Shown: one piece after another, positions 34,231 through 45,522 of the stretch
Position numbering within the stretch: the first letter of the stretch is position 1
How the letters are laid out: the number at the start of each line of letters is the position of its first letter
Notes under the pieces: model-generated
Told to the model about the DNA's origin: nothing
Seen by the model: the letters and a program-made list of their open reading frames with translations, nothing else
Databases searched by the model: none
Assembly: GCA_027019085.1 (NCBI GenBank)
Contig: JALUXG010000053.1
Coordinates: 1 to 64,000, forward strand
DNA length: 64,000 bases
DNA from: Rhodanobacteraceae bacterium
Lineage (GTDB): Bacteria > Pseudomonadota > Gammaproteobacteria > Xanthomonadales > Rhodanobacteraceae
Reading direction: 5' to 3'
Position numbers and translations under genes: made by a program

Positions 34231-34312
34231 ACGACGCTCCCCTTGTACCACCCCATGACAGCCAGCCCCGCGCATGCCTGCCGGCGCATGCGCGAGGTGC
34301 ACCGGGATCTTC

Positions 34313-36625
34313 TCAGAACTGGCTGCCAAAAGTGAACTGCAGCCGTTCCAGGTAGCGGCGATCCTGGGGCTGGTCGTGGAAAGGCACGGCATAGCTGATC
34401 ACGAGCGGACCGATCGGCGCCTGCCATTGCAGCGAAAGACCGTAGGAGGCACGCAGCAGCCGGGTGCTGAAGCTGTTGAAATCCTTGTACACGTTGCCGA
34501 CGTCCACAAAAGCCGCCACGCGCGCCGTACTGACATCACGCAAGGCCGGGATCGGCAGGAATACCTGTGCCGTGCCCTTGACCTTGAAGGCGCCGCCGAC
34601 CGGTTGTGCAAAACCGTAGGCGGGGACATAGGCCCGCGGACCCAGGGTGTTGTCCTGGTAGCCACGTACGTCGCGCACGCCGCCGGCATAGAAGTTCTCC
34701 CAGAACGGCAGCGCGAATTTCTTGTCCTTGCCGTAGGTCTTGCCGTAACCGAGCTCGCCGTCCAGCAACAGGACGAAGCCGCCGCCCACCGGCCAGAAAT
34801 GGTTGCCGTGGTACATCGCCTTCCAGTACTCGACGGTGGAGCCGGGCAGGGAGGCATTGATCGAGAACGACTGCACGCCGCCACGGGTGGGTGCCCAGTA
34901 GTAGTTGCGGGTATCGCGCACATAGCCGAGGGTGCCGGTCCAGGAATGCACGGTTCGATGGCCGATTGCGTTCTGGTAATCGAGCAGCTCGGTGGGGGAA
35001 TAGAACGGGAACAGGTTGACCTTGTTGCTGCTGATTCCGAGCCCGAACTGCAGGCGGTCGACCTCGCTGACCGGAATGCCGATGGTGGTCGAGAATGCCT
35101 TGGTGCTGTTGCTGTAGTTGGCAAATGTGGTGTTGCCGAAGTTCGTCTTGCTGTAGGTGGCGTTGTAGCCGATGCTCACGCCGTCATCGGTCAGGTACGG
35201 ATTGACGTAACCGAACTGGATCTGCGTGTAGTAGCTGCTCTTCTGCGCGGACACCGAAAACTTGTCGCCGGTGCCGAGGAAGTTGTTCTGCGATACCGAG
35301 GCACTCAGGATCATGCCCGAATACTGCGAATAGCCGACGCCGAACATCAGGCTGCCGGATGCCTTTTCCTCGACCTTGACATTGAGGTCGACCTCGTCGG
35401 TGGTGCCGGGCACACGCCGGGTATCGATCTTCACGTCGTCCTTGAAGTAACCCAGGGTCTGCAGGCGGCGCTTGGAAGCGTCGATGGCGGCCTGGTTGTA
35501 CCAGGAACCTTCCGATTGCCGCATCTCGCGCCGCAGCACCGAATCCTCGGTCTTGGTGTTGCCGTGGAAATTGATGCGTCGCACGTAGACCCGGGGCCCG
35601 GGCTTGACGTAGAAGGTGACTTCGGCAGTGCGCTTGGCCTTGTCGAGCTTGGGCACGACCTGGACTTCGGCAAAGGCGTAGCCGATGTTGGACAACACCG
35701 CCTTGATGGCCTTCTTGCTCTGCTCGATCAGATAGCGGTTGAAGATCTCGCCCTTCTGGATGAAGACCAGTGAACGGATTGTCTTTTCGGGCAGCACCAG
35801 CTTGCCGAGCAGATCGACGCCGGAAATCTTGTAGACCTCGCCCGGCGTGATGTCGGACGTGATGTACATCTTGCGCTTGTCGGGACTGATGGTGACCTGG
35901 GTGGAGTCGATGTTGAAGTCCGCATATCCCCGGTTCATGTAGAACGAGTCGAGTTTCTTCAGGTCGCCGGAGAGCTTTTCCTTGGAGTACTGGTCGTCCT
36001 TGCTGTACCAGGACCAGAAGCCGGTGGTATTTGACTTGAAGTCCTTGCGGATCTGCTTTTCGGTGAAACGGGTGTTGCCGACGATGTTGATGGCCTTGAT
36101 GCGTGCGGTCTTGCCTTCGCGGATCACGATGTCGATGTTGACCCGATTGCGGTCCAGGTGCGTGACGTGGGCCTTCACCGAAACGTTGTATTTGCCACGG
36201 TTGTAGTACTGGGTGATCAGTTCGTCCTGGACGCGTTGCAGGGCCAGGGGATCGAAGGTGTCACCCTCGGCCAGGCCGATCTGCTTGAGCCCCTTCTTCA
36301 GGTCCTTGGTCTTGATGGCCTTGTTGCCGCGCAGGTTCAGCTTTGCGATCGACGGGCGTTCGGCCACCTTGATGATCAGGATGTTGCCCTGGCGTTCCAG
36401 CTCGACGTCGCTGAAGAAGCCGGTACGAAACAGCGCCTCGATCGACTGTCGTGCGCCGGATTCGGTCAGGGTGTCGCCCTTGGTCACGGGCAGATAGGTG
36501 AATACGGTGCCTGCAGCAATACGTTGCAGACCGTCCACGCGGATGTCGGAGATGACAAACGGCTGCATGGCAGCGGCGTTGGCGGACAGTGTGGCAAGCA
36601 GGATCAGGGCGGCGATACGCTTCAT
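34313..36625 (-). CDS. bamA: Outer-membrane protein assembly factor BamA
   Basis: 770 aa. A signal peptide (about 19 residues, ending AAA) precedes five POTRA domains and a C-terminal 16-strand beta-barrel ending in LQFTFGSQF, with the terminal Phe typical of outer-membrane barrels. It is the central subunit of the BAM complex that inserts barrels. Start ATG 36625. It lies downstream of rseP (64-base gap) as in other gammaproteobacteria. Confidence 0.97.
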   Translation of the reverse strand: MKRIAALILLATLSANAAAMQPFVISDIRVDGLQRIAAGTVFTYLPVTKGDTLTESGARQSIEALFRTGFFSDVELERQGNILIIKVAERPSIAKLNLRGNKAIKTKDLKKGLKQIGLAEGDTFDPLALQRVQDELITQYYNRGKYNVSVKAHVTHLDRNRVNIDIVIREGKTARIKAINIVGNTRFTEKQIRKDFKSNTTGFWSWYSKDDQYSKEKLSGDLKKLDSFYMNRGYADFNIDSTQVTISPDKRKMYITSDITPGEVYKISGVDLLGKLVLPEKTIRSLVFIQKGEIFNRYLIEQSKKAIKAVLSNIGYAFAEVQVVPKLDKAKRTAEVTFYVKPGPRVYVRRINFHGNTKTEDSVLRREMRQSEGSWYNQAAIDASKRRLQTLGYFKDDVKIDTRRVPGTTDEVDLNVKVEEKASGSLMFGVGYSQYSGMILSASVSQNNFLGTGDKFSVSAQKSSYYTQIQFGYVNPYLTDDGVSIGYNATYSKTNFGNTTFANYSNSTKAFSTTIGIPVSEVDRLQFGLGISSNKVNLFPFYSPTELLDYQNAIGHRTVHSWTGTLGYVRDTRNYYWAPTRGGVQSFSINASLPGSTVEYWKAMYHGNHFWPVGGGFVLLLDGELGYGKTYGKDKKFALPFWENFYAGGVRDVRGYQDNTLGPRAYVPAYGFAQPVGGAFKVKGTAQVFLPIPALRDVSTARVAAFVDVGNVYKDFNSFSTRLLRASYGLSLQWQAPIGPLVISYAVPFHDQPQDRRYLERLQFTFGSQF

Positions 36626-36689
36626 CGTCGATTCCAGTGGGTGGTGCACGGGTGCGCGGCAACAGTCCGCGGCGAAAGGATGCCCCGGT

Positions 36690-38048
36690 TCAAGAGGGTA
36701 TTCCGAGAATGTCGTTGTACAGAGCCAGTCCGATGAGGCAGGTGAGCAATGCCAGACCGACATACTGGCCGGCAATCATGGTGCGTTCACTGACCGGACT
36801 GCCCTTGACCAACTCGATAAGGTAATACAGCAGGTGCCCGCCGTCCAAGATCGGGATCGGCAACAGGTTGACGATGGCCAGGCTGAGCGAGACCAGGGCC
36901 AGGAAATTGAGGAACCAGCTCAGGCCCATGCGGGCCGAGGAATCGGCCACGCGGGCGATGGTGATCACGCCGGAAATATTGCGGGCCGAGGCCTCGCCGG
37001 TGAGGATGCGGCCGATCATCCGGAACGAGGTGTCCACAGTCGACCAGCTCGATGCCAGGGCCTGGTCCAGCGACTGGATCGGACCGTAGCGCAGGGTGAC
37101 GTAGTCGGCGGCCGGCAGTGGCGGCGGAGCAATGCCGATCAGCCAGCGTGGCGGTCCCTGGCCCGCGGTGCTCTTTTGCGGCGTGATCTGCATGCTGCGC
37201 GTGCCCTGTCCCTGGCGCACGTCGAGACGGATGGAGGAGGCATGCTGCATGCCCTGCTGGATCAGCAGGCCGATATCGGAAAAATACCGTACCGGCTGGC
37301 CATCGACCGCGAGGATGCGGTCACCGGGACGGATTCCGGCCCGCGCGGCCGGATCGCCGGGCACGACCTGTTGCGCGACCGGAGGCAAGCCGCCGTTGCG
37401 CAGGCCGATGCGGCCGAACGATGCGGCGACTCCCCCGGCAATGGGCAGGGTGTCAAGGCGCAGGTCCAGCGTGGCTTCGCTGCCGTTTGCACGTCGCACG
37501 CGAACGGTAGCGGAACGGTGCAGCAGGGCGTCGTTGGAAATGGCATCCATGGCGCCGGTCCAGGTCTTCACCTGCTCGCCATCCACGGCGAGGATGCGGT
37601 CACCGCTCTGGAAGCCGGCCTGGGCAGCCAGGGTCTGAGCCGCGGGATGCGCCACCAGCGGAGCGCTGTCCGGCCTGCCGATCACGAACATCAGCCACAG
37701 CGCGGCAACAGCGAACAGGATGTTGAAGGCGGGGCCGGCGGCGACGATGGCGATGCGCTGCCACACCGGCTTGCCGGTGAATTCCTGGTCCTTGAGCTCC
37801 TCGGGAATCGGCTCGCCTTCGCGCGCATCGAGCATCTTGACGTAGCCGCCAAGCGGGATCATGGCTATGCGGTATTCGGTGCCGTCACGCCCGGTGCGGC
37901 TCCACAGCGCACGGCCAAAGCCCACCGAAAAGCGCAGGACCTTCACGCCGAAGCGACGCGCCACCCAGAAATGGCCGAACTCGTGAAAAGTCACCAGCAA
38001 GGCAAGGGTGACGATGAGCCACCAGACGGAACCGAGAATTGTGCTCAT
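36690..38048 (-). CDS. rseP: Site-2 protease RseP
   Basis: 452 aa inner-membrane zinc protease. HEFGH near residue 22 is the HExxH zinc site in the first membrane helix, and the LDGGH segment near the C-terminus supplies the third ligand. Two central PDZ domains are visible, each with a GDRILAVDG motif. It cleaves the anti-sigma factor RseA and clears signal peptides. Its partner RseA is not in this window. Confidence 0.96.
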   Translation of the reverse strand: MSTILGSVWWLIVTLALLVTFHEFGHFWVARRFGVKVLRFSVGFGRALWSRTGRDGTEYRIAMIPLGGYVKMLDAREGEPIPEELKDQEFTGKPVWQRIAIVAAGPAFNILFAVAALWLMFVIGRPDSAPLVAHPAAQTLAAQAGFQSGDRILAVDGEQVKTWTGAMDAISNDALLHRSATVRVRRANGSEATLDLRLDTLPIAGGVAASFGRIGLRNGGLPPVAQQVVPGDPAARAGIRPGDRILAVDGQPVRYFSDIGLLIQQGMQHASSIRLDVRQGQGTRSMQITPQKSTAGQGPPRWLIGIAPPPLPAADYVTLRYGPIQSLDQALASSWSTVDTSFRMIGRILTGEASARNISGVITIARVADSSARMGLSWFLNFLALVSLSLAIVNLLPIPILDGGHLLYYLIELVKGSPVSERTMIAGQYVGLALLTCLIGLALYNDILGIPS

Positions 38049-38120
38049 GCAGTCGCAGGTGTTCGCAAGTATGTAGAAGGGGCTGGGCGCAATGCGCTCA
38101 TGGGTCGGGATCCGGGTAGC

Positions 38121-39332
38121 TTAGCAGCGCAGGCGAATGCATCGGCGCGCCGTATCGCGCGCCATGAGATCACGCTCGACAAGCGTAGGTATATCGACCA
38201 CCGCTTGCGGCGGCAGTTCCTCGAGCACCTGTTCGATCACATCGGCGATCCCCAGGAACGGCAGGGTGCCTGCAAGGAAGGCGGCAACCGCCATTTCGTT
38301 GGCGGCGTTGAGCACTGTGCCCGCATCGCCGCCCTCGCGCAGGACCTGGTAGGCCAGGGCGAGGCAGCGGAAGGTATCCGTGTCCGGCGCTTCGAAATCC
38401 AGTTGCCCCACTGACGCCAGATCCAGCGCTGGAACGCCGGCGTCGATGCGTTCGGGCCAGGCCAGGGCATGCGCCAGTGCGGTACGCATGTCCGGGTGTC
38501 CCAGCTGGGCCAGCATTGAGCCATCGGCGTATTCGACCAGCGAATGCACAAGGCTCTGCGCGTGCACCACCACGTCGATCGCGTCGGCTGGCGCGCCGAA
38601 CAGGTAATGGGCTTCGATCACCTCCAGCCCCTTGTTCATCAGCGTGGCCGAATCGACCGAAATCTTGCGCCCCATGTCCCAGTTCGGATGGGCGCAGGCC
38701 TGGTCCGGCGTGATGTCGCGCAGCGAAGCCCGGGAACGTCCGCGGAACGGGCCGCCGGAGGCTGTCAGCAGCAGCCGTCGCACCCCTGCCTTGTCCAGCG
38801 CGGGACGTCCGCCGGGCAGGCACTGGAAGATCGCGTTGTGCTCGGAATCGACCGGAATCAGTTCCCCGCCACCCTCGCGCAAGGCCTGCATCAGCAGTGC
38901 CCCGGCCATGACCACCGATTCCTTGTTGGCCAGCAGCAATCGCTTGCCGGCGCGCGCCGCGGCCAGGGTGGAGTCCAGTCCGGCGGCACCGACGATGGCG
39001 GCCACCACGGTGTCGCAAGCATCCCCGCCTGCCGCCTCGGCAATGGCCGGCATCCCCGACTGCACCTGACAGTCCACGCCTTGCGAGCGCAACCTGCGGC
39101 GCAGGTCCTGCTCCATGGAGGCATCAGCGAGGATGGCCAGTTCTGGCCGGAAACGGGCACACAGCGCGGCCAGTTTCTCGCTGTTGCGGTGTGCGGCCAG
39201 CACGCCAACGCGAAAACGATCAGGGTGGCGGGCGACCACATCCAGGGTGCTGCCGCCTATCGAGCCGGTGGCGCCGAGAATGGCCAGGGTTCGCGGGGCA
39301 GCAGCGCGGGATGGTGTGGGCATCGCCGGCAT
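38121..39332 (-). CDS. dxr: 1-deoxy-D-xylulose-5-phosphate reductoisomerase
   Basis: 403 aa. The NADPH-binding N-terminus reads [15 protein letters not shown], and the catalytic region includes [21 protein letters not shown] and the TASGGPFR and [11 protein letters not shown] motifs. It converts DXP to MEP in isoprenoid synthesis. ATG 39332 overlaps the cdsA stop codon (TGATG). The order uppS-cdsA-dxr-rseP is that of Pseudomonas, whereas E. coli has dxr before uppS. Confidence 0.96.
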   Translation of the reverse strand: MPAMPTPSRAAAPRTLAILGATGSIGGSTLDVVARHPDRFRVGVLAAHRNSEKLAALCARFRPELAILADASMEQDLRRRLRSQGVDCQVQSGMPAIAEAAGGDACDTVVAAIVGAAGLDSTLAAARAGKRLLLANKESVVMAGALLMQALREGGGELIPVDSEHNAIFQCLPGGRPALDKAGVRRLLLTASGGPFRGRSRASLRDITPDQACAHPNWDMGRKISVDSATLMNKGLEVIEAHYLFGAPADAIDVVVHAQSLVHSLVEYADGSMLAQLGHPDMRTALAHALAWPERIDAGVPALDLASVGQLDFEAPDTDTFRCLALAYQVLREGGDAGTVLNAANEMAVAAFLAGTLPFLGIADVIEQVLEELPPQAVVDIPTLVERDLMARDTARRCIRLRC

Positions 39333-40156
39333 CACAGGCCTAGCAGCATCTTGCCGATGACGAACACCGGCAGGGCCGCGAAGATGCTGTCCATGCGATC
39401 GAGCAGGCCGCCGTGTCCGGGGAACAGGGCCCCCGAATCCTTGATGTCGGCCTGGCGCTTGAGCAGGCTTTCGATCAGGTCGCCCAGTACCGAAGCGCAT
39501 GTCGTGGCCAGCCCCAGCAGGACGATCTGGAACATGCCGACGGCGGTATGTATATCCAGAAGCCATCCGCCGAGGAGGCTGGCCACGGCACCGAGGGCCA
39601 GTGCGCCATAGACGCCCGCCCAGGTCTTGTTGGGGCTGATCCACGGCGCCAGCTTGCGCTTGCCGAACAGGCGGCCGGCGACGTAGGCGCCGGTATCGGA
39701 AGCCCACACCAGGATGATTGCCAGCAGCACCCATTCGGGGCCCCGCAATTGGCCGTGCAGGAAGACCAGGGCCGTCCAGGAGGGCAGGATCGCCAGCAGC
39801 CCCAGGAGCAGTTTCAGGCGGCGGTTATCCGGCGTGGGCGAGGCCGCGAAACTGTGACGGGCCAGCCACAGGGGGCTCAGGCTCCATCCACCGACGCCGA
39901 GAACCATGACCAAGATCCAGATCCCCGTATGTCGTGCGTGCAGGATCGTCATCAGCACCATCAGCGTCAGCATCAGGGCGAGCCAGGACACCCGTGGCAG
40001 GATGCGGTGCAGGCCACTCAGGCGTGTCCACTCCCATTGCGCGGCCAGGAACAGTGCGGCCATGAACGTGCCGAACAGCCAGGTCGGCGGCAGGAGCATC
40101 ACCGCCAGTACAAGCGGGATCAGGAACAGGGCGGTGACGAGGCGCTGTGCGAGCAT
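39332..40156 (-). CDS. cdsA: Phosphatidate cytidylyltransferase
   Basis: 274 aa with about seven to eight membrane helices. The C-terminal signature SPNKTWAG...[18 protein letters not shown]...[11 protein letters not shown] matches CdsA (catalytic Asp residues). It makes CDP-diacylglycerol for phospholipid synthesis. Start ATG 40156; a longer upstream open frame gives a basic stretch unlike the family and overlaps uppS. Confidence 0.95.
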   Translation of the reverse strand: MLAQRLVTALFLIPLVLAVMLLPPTWLFGTFMAALFLAAQWEWTRLSGLHRILPRVSWLALMLTLMVLMTILHARHTGIWILVMVLGVGGWSLSPLWLARHSFAASPTPDNRRLKLLLGLLAILPSWTALVFLHGQLRGPEWVLLAIILVWASDTGAYVAGRLFGKRKLAPWISPNKTWAGVYGALALGAVASLLGGWLLDIHTAVGMFQIVLLGLATTCASVLGDLIESLLKRQADIKDSGALFPGHGGLLDRMDSIFAALPVFVIGKMLLGL

Positions 40157-40176
40157 GCGGCAGTGGATCCTTGCGA

Positions 40177-40923
40177 TCAGTGAGCGACGGGTTCGCCGGA
40201 GACCTGCGCCCCGGTACGGCCGAAGCGTCGTTGTCTGCCGGCGTAGTCGGCCATTGCGGCATCGAGGCAGGCGGCATCGATGTCCGGCCACAGCGTATCG
40301 GTGAAATACAGTTCGGTATAGGCCAGCTGCCACAGCAGGAAATTGCTGATGCGCCTCTCGCCGCCGGTACGAATGAACAGGTCGGGTGCCGGCAGTTCGC
40401 TCAGGCAGAGCCGCGCACCGAACAGGGTTTCGTCGATGGCATCGGCTTTGAGCTGACCGCGGGCGACTTCGTTGGCCAGCGTACGGGCAGCCTGCGCGAT
40501 GTCCCAGCGGCCCCCGTAGTTGACCGCGATATTGACCTGCAGCGCGGTGTTGTCCCGGGTACGATGGCTGGCGGCTTGCATGCGCTGGAGCAGCGGCGCC
40601 TCGAAGCGCTCCAGTGCACCGATGAAGTTCAGCCGCACGCCGTGTGCATGCAGTTCATCCACTTCCTTGTCCAGCGCCTTGACGAACAGCCCCATCAGTG
40701 CCGACACCTCGCTCGGGGGGCGCTGCCAGTTTTCGCTGGAAAAGGCGAACAGCGTCAGCACGGGCACCCCGTGGCGCAGGCAGTATTCGACACACTGGCG
40801 CACGGCCTTCTGGCCGGCGCGGTGACCGAAACGGCGTGGCCGATGGCGCTTTTCTGCCCAGCGTCCGTTGCCATCCATGATGATGGCAATGTGTCGCGGA
40901 ACGCTGGGCGGCTCGGAGGACAT
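40177..40923 (-). CDS. uppS: Undecaprenyl diphosphate synthase
   Basis: 248 aa cis-prenyltransferase. MDGNGRWA near residue 16 holds the catalytic Asp, followed by GHRAG and the SSENW motif, and the C-terminal DLFIRTGGERRISNFLLWQ signature is present. It extends farnesyl-PP (from IspA in this window) to the C55 lipid carrier used in peptidoglycan and O-antigen synthesis. It follows frr by 14 bases. Confidence 0.97.
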   Translation of the reverse strand: MSSEPPSVPRHIAIIMDGNGRWAEKRHRPRRFGHRAGQKAVRQCVEYCLRHGVPVLTLFAFSSENWQRPPSEVSALMGLFVKALDKEVDELHAHGVRLNFIGALERFEAPLLQRMQAASHRTRDNTALQVNIAVNYGGRWDIAQAARTLANEVARGQLKADAIDETLFGARLCLSELPAPDLFIRTGGERRISNFLLWQLAYTELYFTDTLWPDIDAACLDAAMADYAGRQRRFGRTGAQVSGEPVAH

Positions 40924-40937
40924 GGCTGGCGATGGCT

Positions 40938-41495
40938 TCAGACCGCCATCAGCTCCTGTTCCTTGGCTTCGGTGACGGTATCTACATCCTTGACGAACTG
41001 GTCGGTCAGGCGCTGGATCTCGTCCTCGGCGCGGTGTTCGTCGTCCTCGCTGATTTCCTTCGCCTTCTGCAGTTCCTTGATCTGCTGGATGGCATCCCTA
41101 CGGATGTTGCGGATGGCGATTTTCGCGTTCTCGCCCTCATGTGCAACATGCCTGGCCAGTTCCTTGCGGCGCTCCTCGGTCAACGGCGGCAGGTTGAGCC
41201 GGATGACCATGCCTGCGGTATTGGGCGTGATGCCGATGTCAGAGGCCAGGATGGCCTTTTCGATCGGACCGACCATGTCCTTCTCCCACGGTGTGATGGT
41301 CAGCGAACGGCCGTCGGTGACGGCGACGCCGGCAACCTGCGTCAGCGGCATGTCCGCGCCGTAGTAGGACACCTTGATGCCTTCGACCAGGGCCACGCTG
41401 GCGCGGCCGGTGCGCAGGCGCTGCAATTCATGCCTGAGGGTTTCCACGCTCTTGCCCATGCGGGTCTGGGCATCGCTCTTGATGTCGTTGATCAT
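40938..41495 (-). CDS. frr: Ribosome recycling factor
   Basis: 185 aa, the standard length. It has the three-helix bundle/hinge pattern with LRTGRASVALVEGIKVSYYG and the PPLTEERRKELA segment. With EF-G it splits post-termination ribosomes. Start ATG 41495. It is 74 bases downstream of pyrH, on the same strand. Confidence 0.97.
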   Translation of the reverse strand: MINDIKSDAQTRMGKSVETLRHELQRLRTGRASVALVEGIKVSYYGADMPLTQVAGVAVTDGRSLTITPWEKDMVGPIEKAILASDIGITPNTAGMVIRLNLPPLTEERRKELARHVAHEGENAKIAIRNIRRDAIQQIKELQKAKEISEDDEHRAEDEIQRLTDQFVKDVDTVTEAKEQELMAV

Positions 41496-41569
41496 GCAGG
41501 GCTCCGGGTGCCGGACGATCCGGCGAGTATAGCAGTGCGCCGACCCGTATCCGGGGGTGGCGGGGTCAG

Positions 41570-42295
41570 TCAGGACGACTCGACGAGCGTGCCGACCGGT
41601 TCCCCGTTGAGGATGCGTCCGAGGTTGCCGGAGCGGGTCTGGTCGTAGATGCGCAGTGGCATGCCGTGGTCGCGGCACAACGCGATCGCGGCGGTGTCCA
41701 TGACGGCGAGCTTGCGTTCGATGACATCGTCGTAGGTCAGCGTCTCGAATCGTTCGGCGTCGCTGTGTCTGGCCGGGTCGGCACTGTACACGCCGTCGAC
41801 CTTGGTCGCTTTCAGCAGCAGGTCGGCACCCAGCTCGATGGCACGCAGCGCGGCGGCCGAGTCGGTGGTGAAGAATGGGTTGCCTGTGCCGGCCGCGAAG
41901 ATCGCGATGCGACCCTTTTCTATGTGGCGGATGGCGCGGCGCAGGATGTAGTCCTCGCACACGTCGTGGATCGGGATGGCGCTCATCACCCGGGCGTAGG
42001 CGCCGCGTTTCTCCAGGGCGTCCTGCATGGCCAGGGCATTGATCACTGTGGCCAGCATGCCCATGTGGTCGCCGGCCACGCGGTCCATGCCGGCAGCCGC
42101 CAGGCCCGCGCCGCGAAAGATGTTTCCACCGCCGATGACGAGCCCGATCTGCACGCCTGAGCGCTGCGCCTCGATGATTTCGTCGGCCAGCCGCCCGATC
42201 ACTTTCGGGTCGATGCCGTAGTCCTCCTCACCCATCAGGGCCTCGCCGGAGAGCTTGAGCAGGACGCGACGGTACAGGGGCGAGGGTTCGGTCAT
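41570..42295 (-). CDS. pyrH: UMP kinase
   Basis: 241 aa amino-acid-kinase fold. [19 protein letters not shown] and the [10 protein letters not shown] motif are visible. It phosphorylates UMP to UDP. Upstream a TACAAT -10 candidate lies just after the tsf terminator, so pyrH probably starts its own transcript leading into frr-uppS-cdsA and beyond. Confidence 0.97.
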   Translation of the reverse strand: MTEPSPLYRRVLLKLSGEALMGEEDYGIDPKVIGRLADEIIEAQRSGVQIGLVIGGGNIFRGAGLAAAGMDRVAGDHMGMLATVINALAMQDALEKRGAYARVMSAIPIHDVCEDYILRRAIRHIEKGRIAIFAAGTGNPFFTTDSAAALRAIELGADLLLKATKVDGVYSADPARHSDAERFETLTYDDVIERKLAVMDTAAIALCRDHGMPLRIYDQTRSGNLGRILNGEPVGTLVESS

Positions 42296-42325
42296 GTGGG
42301 CTTCCCGGGGCGGACAAACGGGGGA

Positions 42326-42331
42326 ATTGTA
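42326..42331 (-). promoter_or_regulatory. Candidate -10 box for pyrH
   Basis: On the minus strand TACAAT sits 31-36 bases before the pyrH start, within GGCTACAATT. The same ten bases hold the -10 box of rpsB. No clear -35 is seen 16-18 bases upstream. Confidence 0.45.
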
Positions 42332-42366
42332 GCCGATGCAGTCGGTTCAGGTGCTTTCTTGCGTGC

Positions 42367-42396
42367 AAAAAAGAAGGGCCGCGATGCATGCGGCCC
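42367..42396 (-). terminator. Rho-independent terminator of rpsB-tsf
   Basis: On the minus strand a 7-bp perfect stem (GGGCCGC / GCGGCCC, loop of seven) is followed by TT, C and TTTTTT, 27 bases after the tsf stop codon. This is a classical intrinsic terminator separating rpsB-tsf from pyrH. Confidence 0.85.
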
Positions 42397-42423
42397 TCGA
42401 AGAACAAACGTACAGGTGGAGGC

Positions 42424-43302
42424 TCAGGCCAGGCCGGCCTGCTTCATGACCTCGGCGGCAAAGTCGTCTTCGGCCTTCTCGATGCCTTCGCCCACGGCCA
42501 GACGCTCGACGGCAAGGATTTCGGCGCCCTGCTTTTTCAGCACGTCGCCGACGGTGCTCGCGGTATCCAGGACATAGGCCTGGCCGGTCAGCGACTGTTC
42601 GGCGCAAAGCTTGCGCAGCTTGCCCTGGATCATCTTTTCCTGGATCTCGGCCGGTTTGGCCTTGTCCTTGTCGGTCATCTGCGCCAGGGCGATTTCCTTT
42701 TCCTTATCCAGCACTTCGGCCGGGACATCGTCCGGGGTCACGTAGGCCGGATTCATGGCCGCCACATGCATGGCGATGCCCTTGGCCAGGTCCGCAGAGC
42801 CGCCCTTCAGCGCCACCAGCACGCCGATGCGACCGCCGTGGATGTAGCTGCCGAGCGTGTCGCTGGAGGTCACCCGCGCCATGCGCCGGACCTGGATGTT
42901 TTCGCCGATCTTGGCGATCAGGCCCTTGGCGGTGTCCTCGACGCTGTCGCCGCCCTGGAAGGCTGCGGCCTTCAGCGCCTCGACGTCGGCAACACCCGAC
43001 TCAAGGGCCACCTTGGCGACGTTGTCGCTGAACTTCAGGAAGTTCTCGTCCTTGGCCACGAAGTCGGTTTCGCAATTGACTTCGACCAGGATGGCGGCAT
43101 CGCTGTTCTGTGCGGCCACAATACGGCCCTCGGCCGCGACGCGACCGGCTTTCTTGTCGGCCTTGGCCAGGCCCTGCTTGCGCAGCCATTCCATGGCGAC
43201 ATCGATATCGCCCTCATTGGCGACCAGGGCTTTCTTGCATTCCATCATGCCGGCGCCGGAGCGCTCGCGCAGTTCCTTGACCTGCTGTGCACTAATCTGC
43301 AT
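42424..43302 (-). CDS. tsf: Elongation factor Ts
   Basis: 292 aa (E. coli 283). The N-terminal module [17 protein letters not shown] and the core motif [13 protein letters not shown] are diagnostic. It exchanges GDP for GTP on EF-Tu. It lies 60 bases after rpsB, forming the classic rpsB-tsf operon, and ends at the strong terminator just downstream. Confidence 0.97.
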   Translation of the reverse strand: MQISAQQVKELRERSGAGMMECKKALVANEGDIDVAMEWLRKQGLAKADKKAGRVAAEGRIVAAQNSDAAILVEVNCETDFVAKDENFLKFSDNVAKVALESGVADVEALKAAAFQGGDSVEDTAKGLIAKIGENIQVRRMARVTSSDTLGSYIHGGRIGVLVALKGGSADLAKGIAMHVAAMNPAYVTPDDVPAEVLDKEKEIALAQMTDKDKAKPAEIQEKMIQGKLRKLCAEQSLTGQAYVLDTASTVGDVLKKQGAEILAVERLAVGEGIEKAEDDFAAEVMKQAGLA

Positions 43303-43362
43303 CGGTATTCCTCGGTATTTCGTGTGGCGTGCGCCAGCGGGGCGCGCGCCGTGAGTGGGAGC

Positions 43363-44286
<924 letters not shown>

Positions 44287-44507
44287 GTTGTACTCCAGGG
44301 GTTGGACCTCCACGCATCCCCGATTCCGACCCCGACGCCCGAAAGGCGGACGGGGCACCCCGAAACCGGTGCCGATACGTGTGTGGCGTTGTTGGTTGTC
44401 GCTGCGAACCATTTCGCATGCGACCCGACGATCATGCCGCACAGGCGTTACAATCGTCTTTCGATCCGCGTCGTGCGAGGGTTTTGTCCCTGGCCCGGCG
44501 TCAGAGC
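44287..44507 (-). promoter_or_regulatory. rpsB 5' leader, candidate S2-responsive element
   Basis: About 220 transcribed bases are expected before rpsB if the upstream promoter is used, and no gene lies here. At 44330-44355 there is a strong two-part hairpin (outer CCCCG/CGGGG, inner CGCC/GGCG, loop TTTCG), and closer to the start TCCAACCCCTGGA places the ribosome-binding GGAG in a small stem. In gammaproteobacteria rpsB leaders carry a conserved structure through which S2 represses its own operon; this leader has the right place and shape, but the match was not computed. Confidence 0.5.
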
Positions 44508-44513
44508 CGGTCA

Positions 44514-44543
44514 ATTGTAGCCGTATGCGGTAGCGCCCCACAA
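44514..44543 (-). promoter_or_regulatory. rpsB promoter
   Basis: On the minus strand TTGTGG (44543-44538) and TACAAT (44519-44514) are spaced by 18 bases, a reasonable sigma-70 promoter reading into rpsB-tsf. The -10 shares GGCTACAATT with the pyrH -10 candidate. On the plus strand TACAAT at 44449-44454 could serve map, but its -35 is poor. Confidence 0.5.
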
Positions 44544-44616
44544 GGCAGGCCCGATATGCAAGCTACGCCGTCACCGCGGCCCGGTCGGGCTGGTGGCGGG
44601 CACAACAGGATGCAGC

Positions 44617-45381
44617 ATGGCAGTCGTAGCGAAAACCCCAGAAGAAATCGAGAAGATGCGCGTGGCCGGACGCCTGGCCGCCGAGGTACTGGCCGTGCTC
44701 AAGGAGCACGTGCAACCGGGCGTGACCACCGAGGACCTGGACCGCATCGCCTACGAGCACATCGTCAACGTGCAGAAGGCGGTGCCGGCCAACGTCGGCT
44801 ACCGCGGCTTTCCGAAGACCCTGTGCACATCGGTCAACCACGTGATCTGCCACGGTATTCCCAGTACTTCCAAGGTCCTCAAGGATGGCGACATCGTCAA
44901 TTGCGACGTCACCGTGATCAAGGACGGTTGGCACGGCGACACCAGCCGCATGTTTGTCGTCGGCAACCCCAGCGTACGCGCCAGGCGGCTGGTCGATGTG
45001 ACCTGGGAGGCAATGATGAAGGGGATCGGGGCCGTGCGTCCGGGCGCCACCCTGGGTGACATCGGCCACGCCATCCAGAGCCATGCCGAGTCGGCCGGTT
45101 TTTCGGTGGTGCGCGAGTACTGCGGACACGGTATCGGCAAGATCTATCACGACGAGCCGCAGGTGCTGCACTATGGTCGCCCGGGTACGGGTCTGCGGCT
45201 GGAGAAGGGTATGACCTTCACGGTCGAGCCCATGATCAACGCCGGCAAGGCGGCGACGCGCGCATTGCCCGATGGCTGGACGGTGGTGACTAAGGACCAC
45301 TCGCTGTCGGCGCAATGGGAGCACACCGTGGCCGTGACCGAAGACGGCTACGAGATCCTCACGCCCTGGCCGGACGCCTGA
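44617..45381 (+). CDS. map: Methionine aminopeptidase type I
   Basis: 254 aa. The metal ligands lie in the conserved segments NCDVTVIKDGWHGDTSR, GHGIG, VEPMIN and QWEHT. It removes the initiator methionine from new proteins. Start ATG 44617 gives the MAVVAKTPEEIEKMR N-terminus. It is divergent from rpsB, as in E. coli, with glnD downstream (142 bases to the GTG chosen for glnD). Confidence 0.96.
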   Translation: MAVVAKTPEEIEKMRVAGRLAAEVLAVLKEHVQPGVTTEDLDRIAYEHIVNVQKAVPANVGYRGFPKTLCTSVNHVICHGIPSTSKVLKDGDIVNCDVTVIKDGWHGDTSRMFVVGNPSVRARRLVDVTWEAMMKGIGAVRPGATLGDIGHAIQSHAESAGFSVVREYCGHGIGKIYHDEPQVLHYGRPGTGLRLEKGMTFTVEPMINAGKAATRALPDGWTVVTKDHSLSAQWEHTVAVTEDGYEILTPWPDA

Positions 45382-45522
45382 AACCAGGTTGCCTCGGACG
45401 CGTGACCGGTACACGGATCGGCGGCATGCGGACGATATAGATCCGGACTGCGGAAACAACCGCGCGATTTAGTCATGCGCAGGCGTTATGCTGCCTGCAG
45501 CACCTGCCGAGGGTCCATTGAC

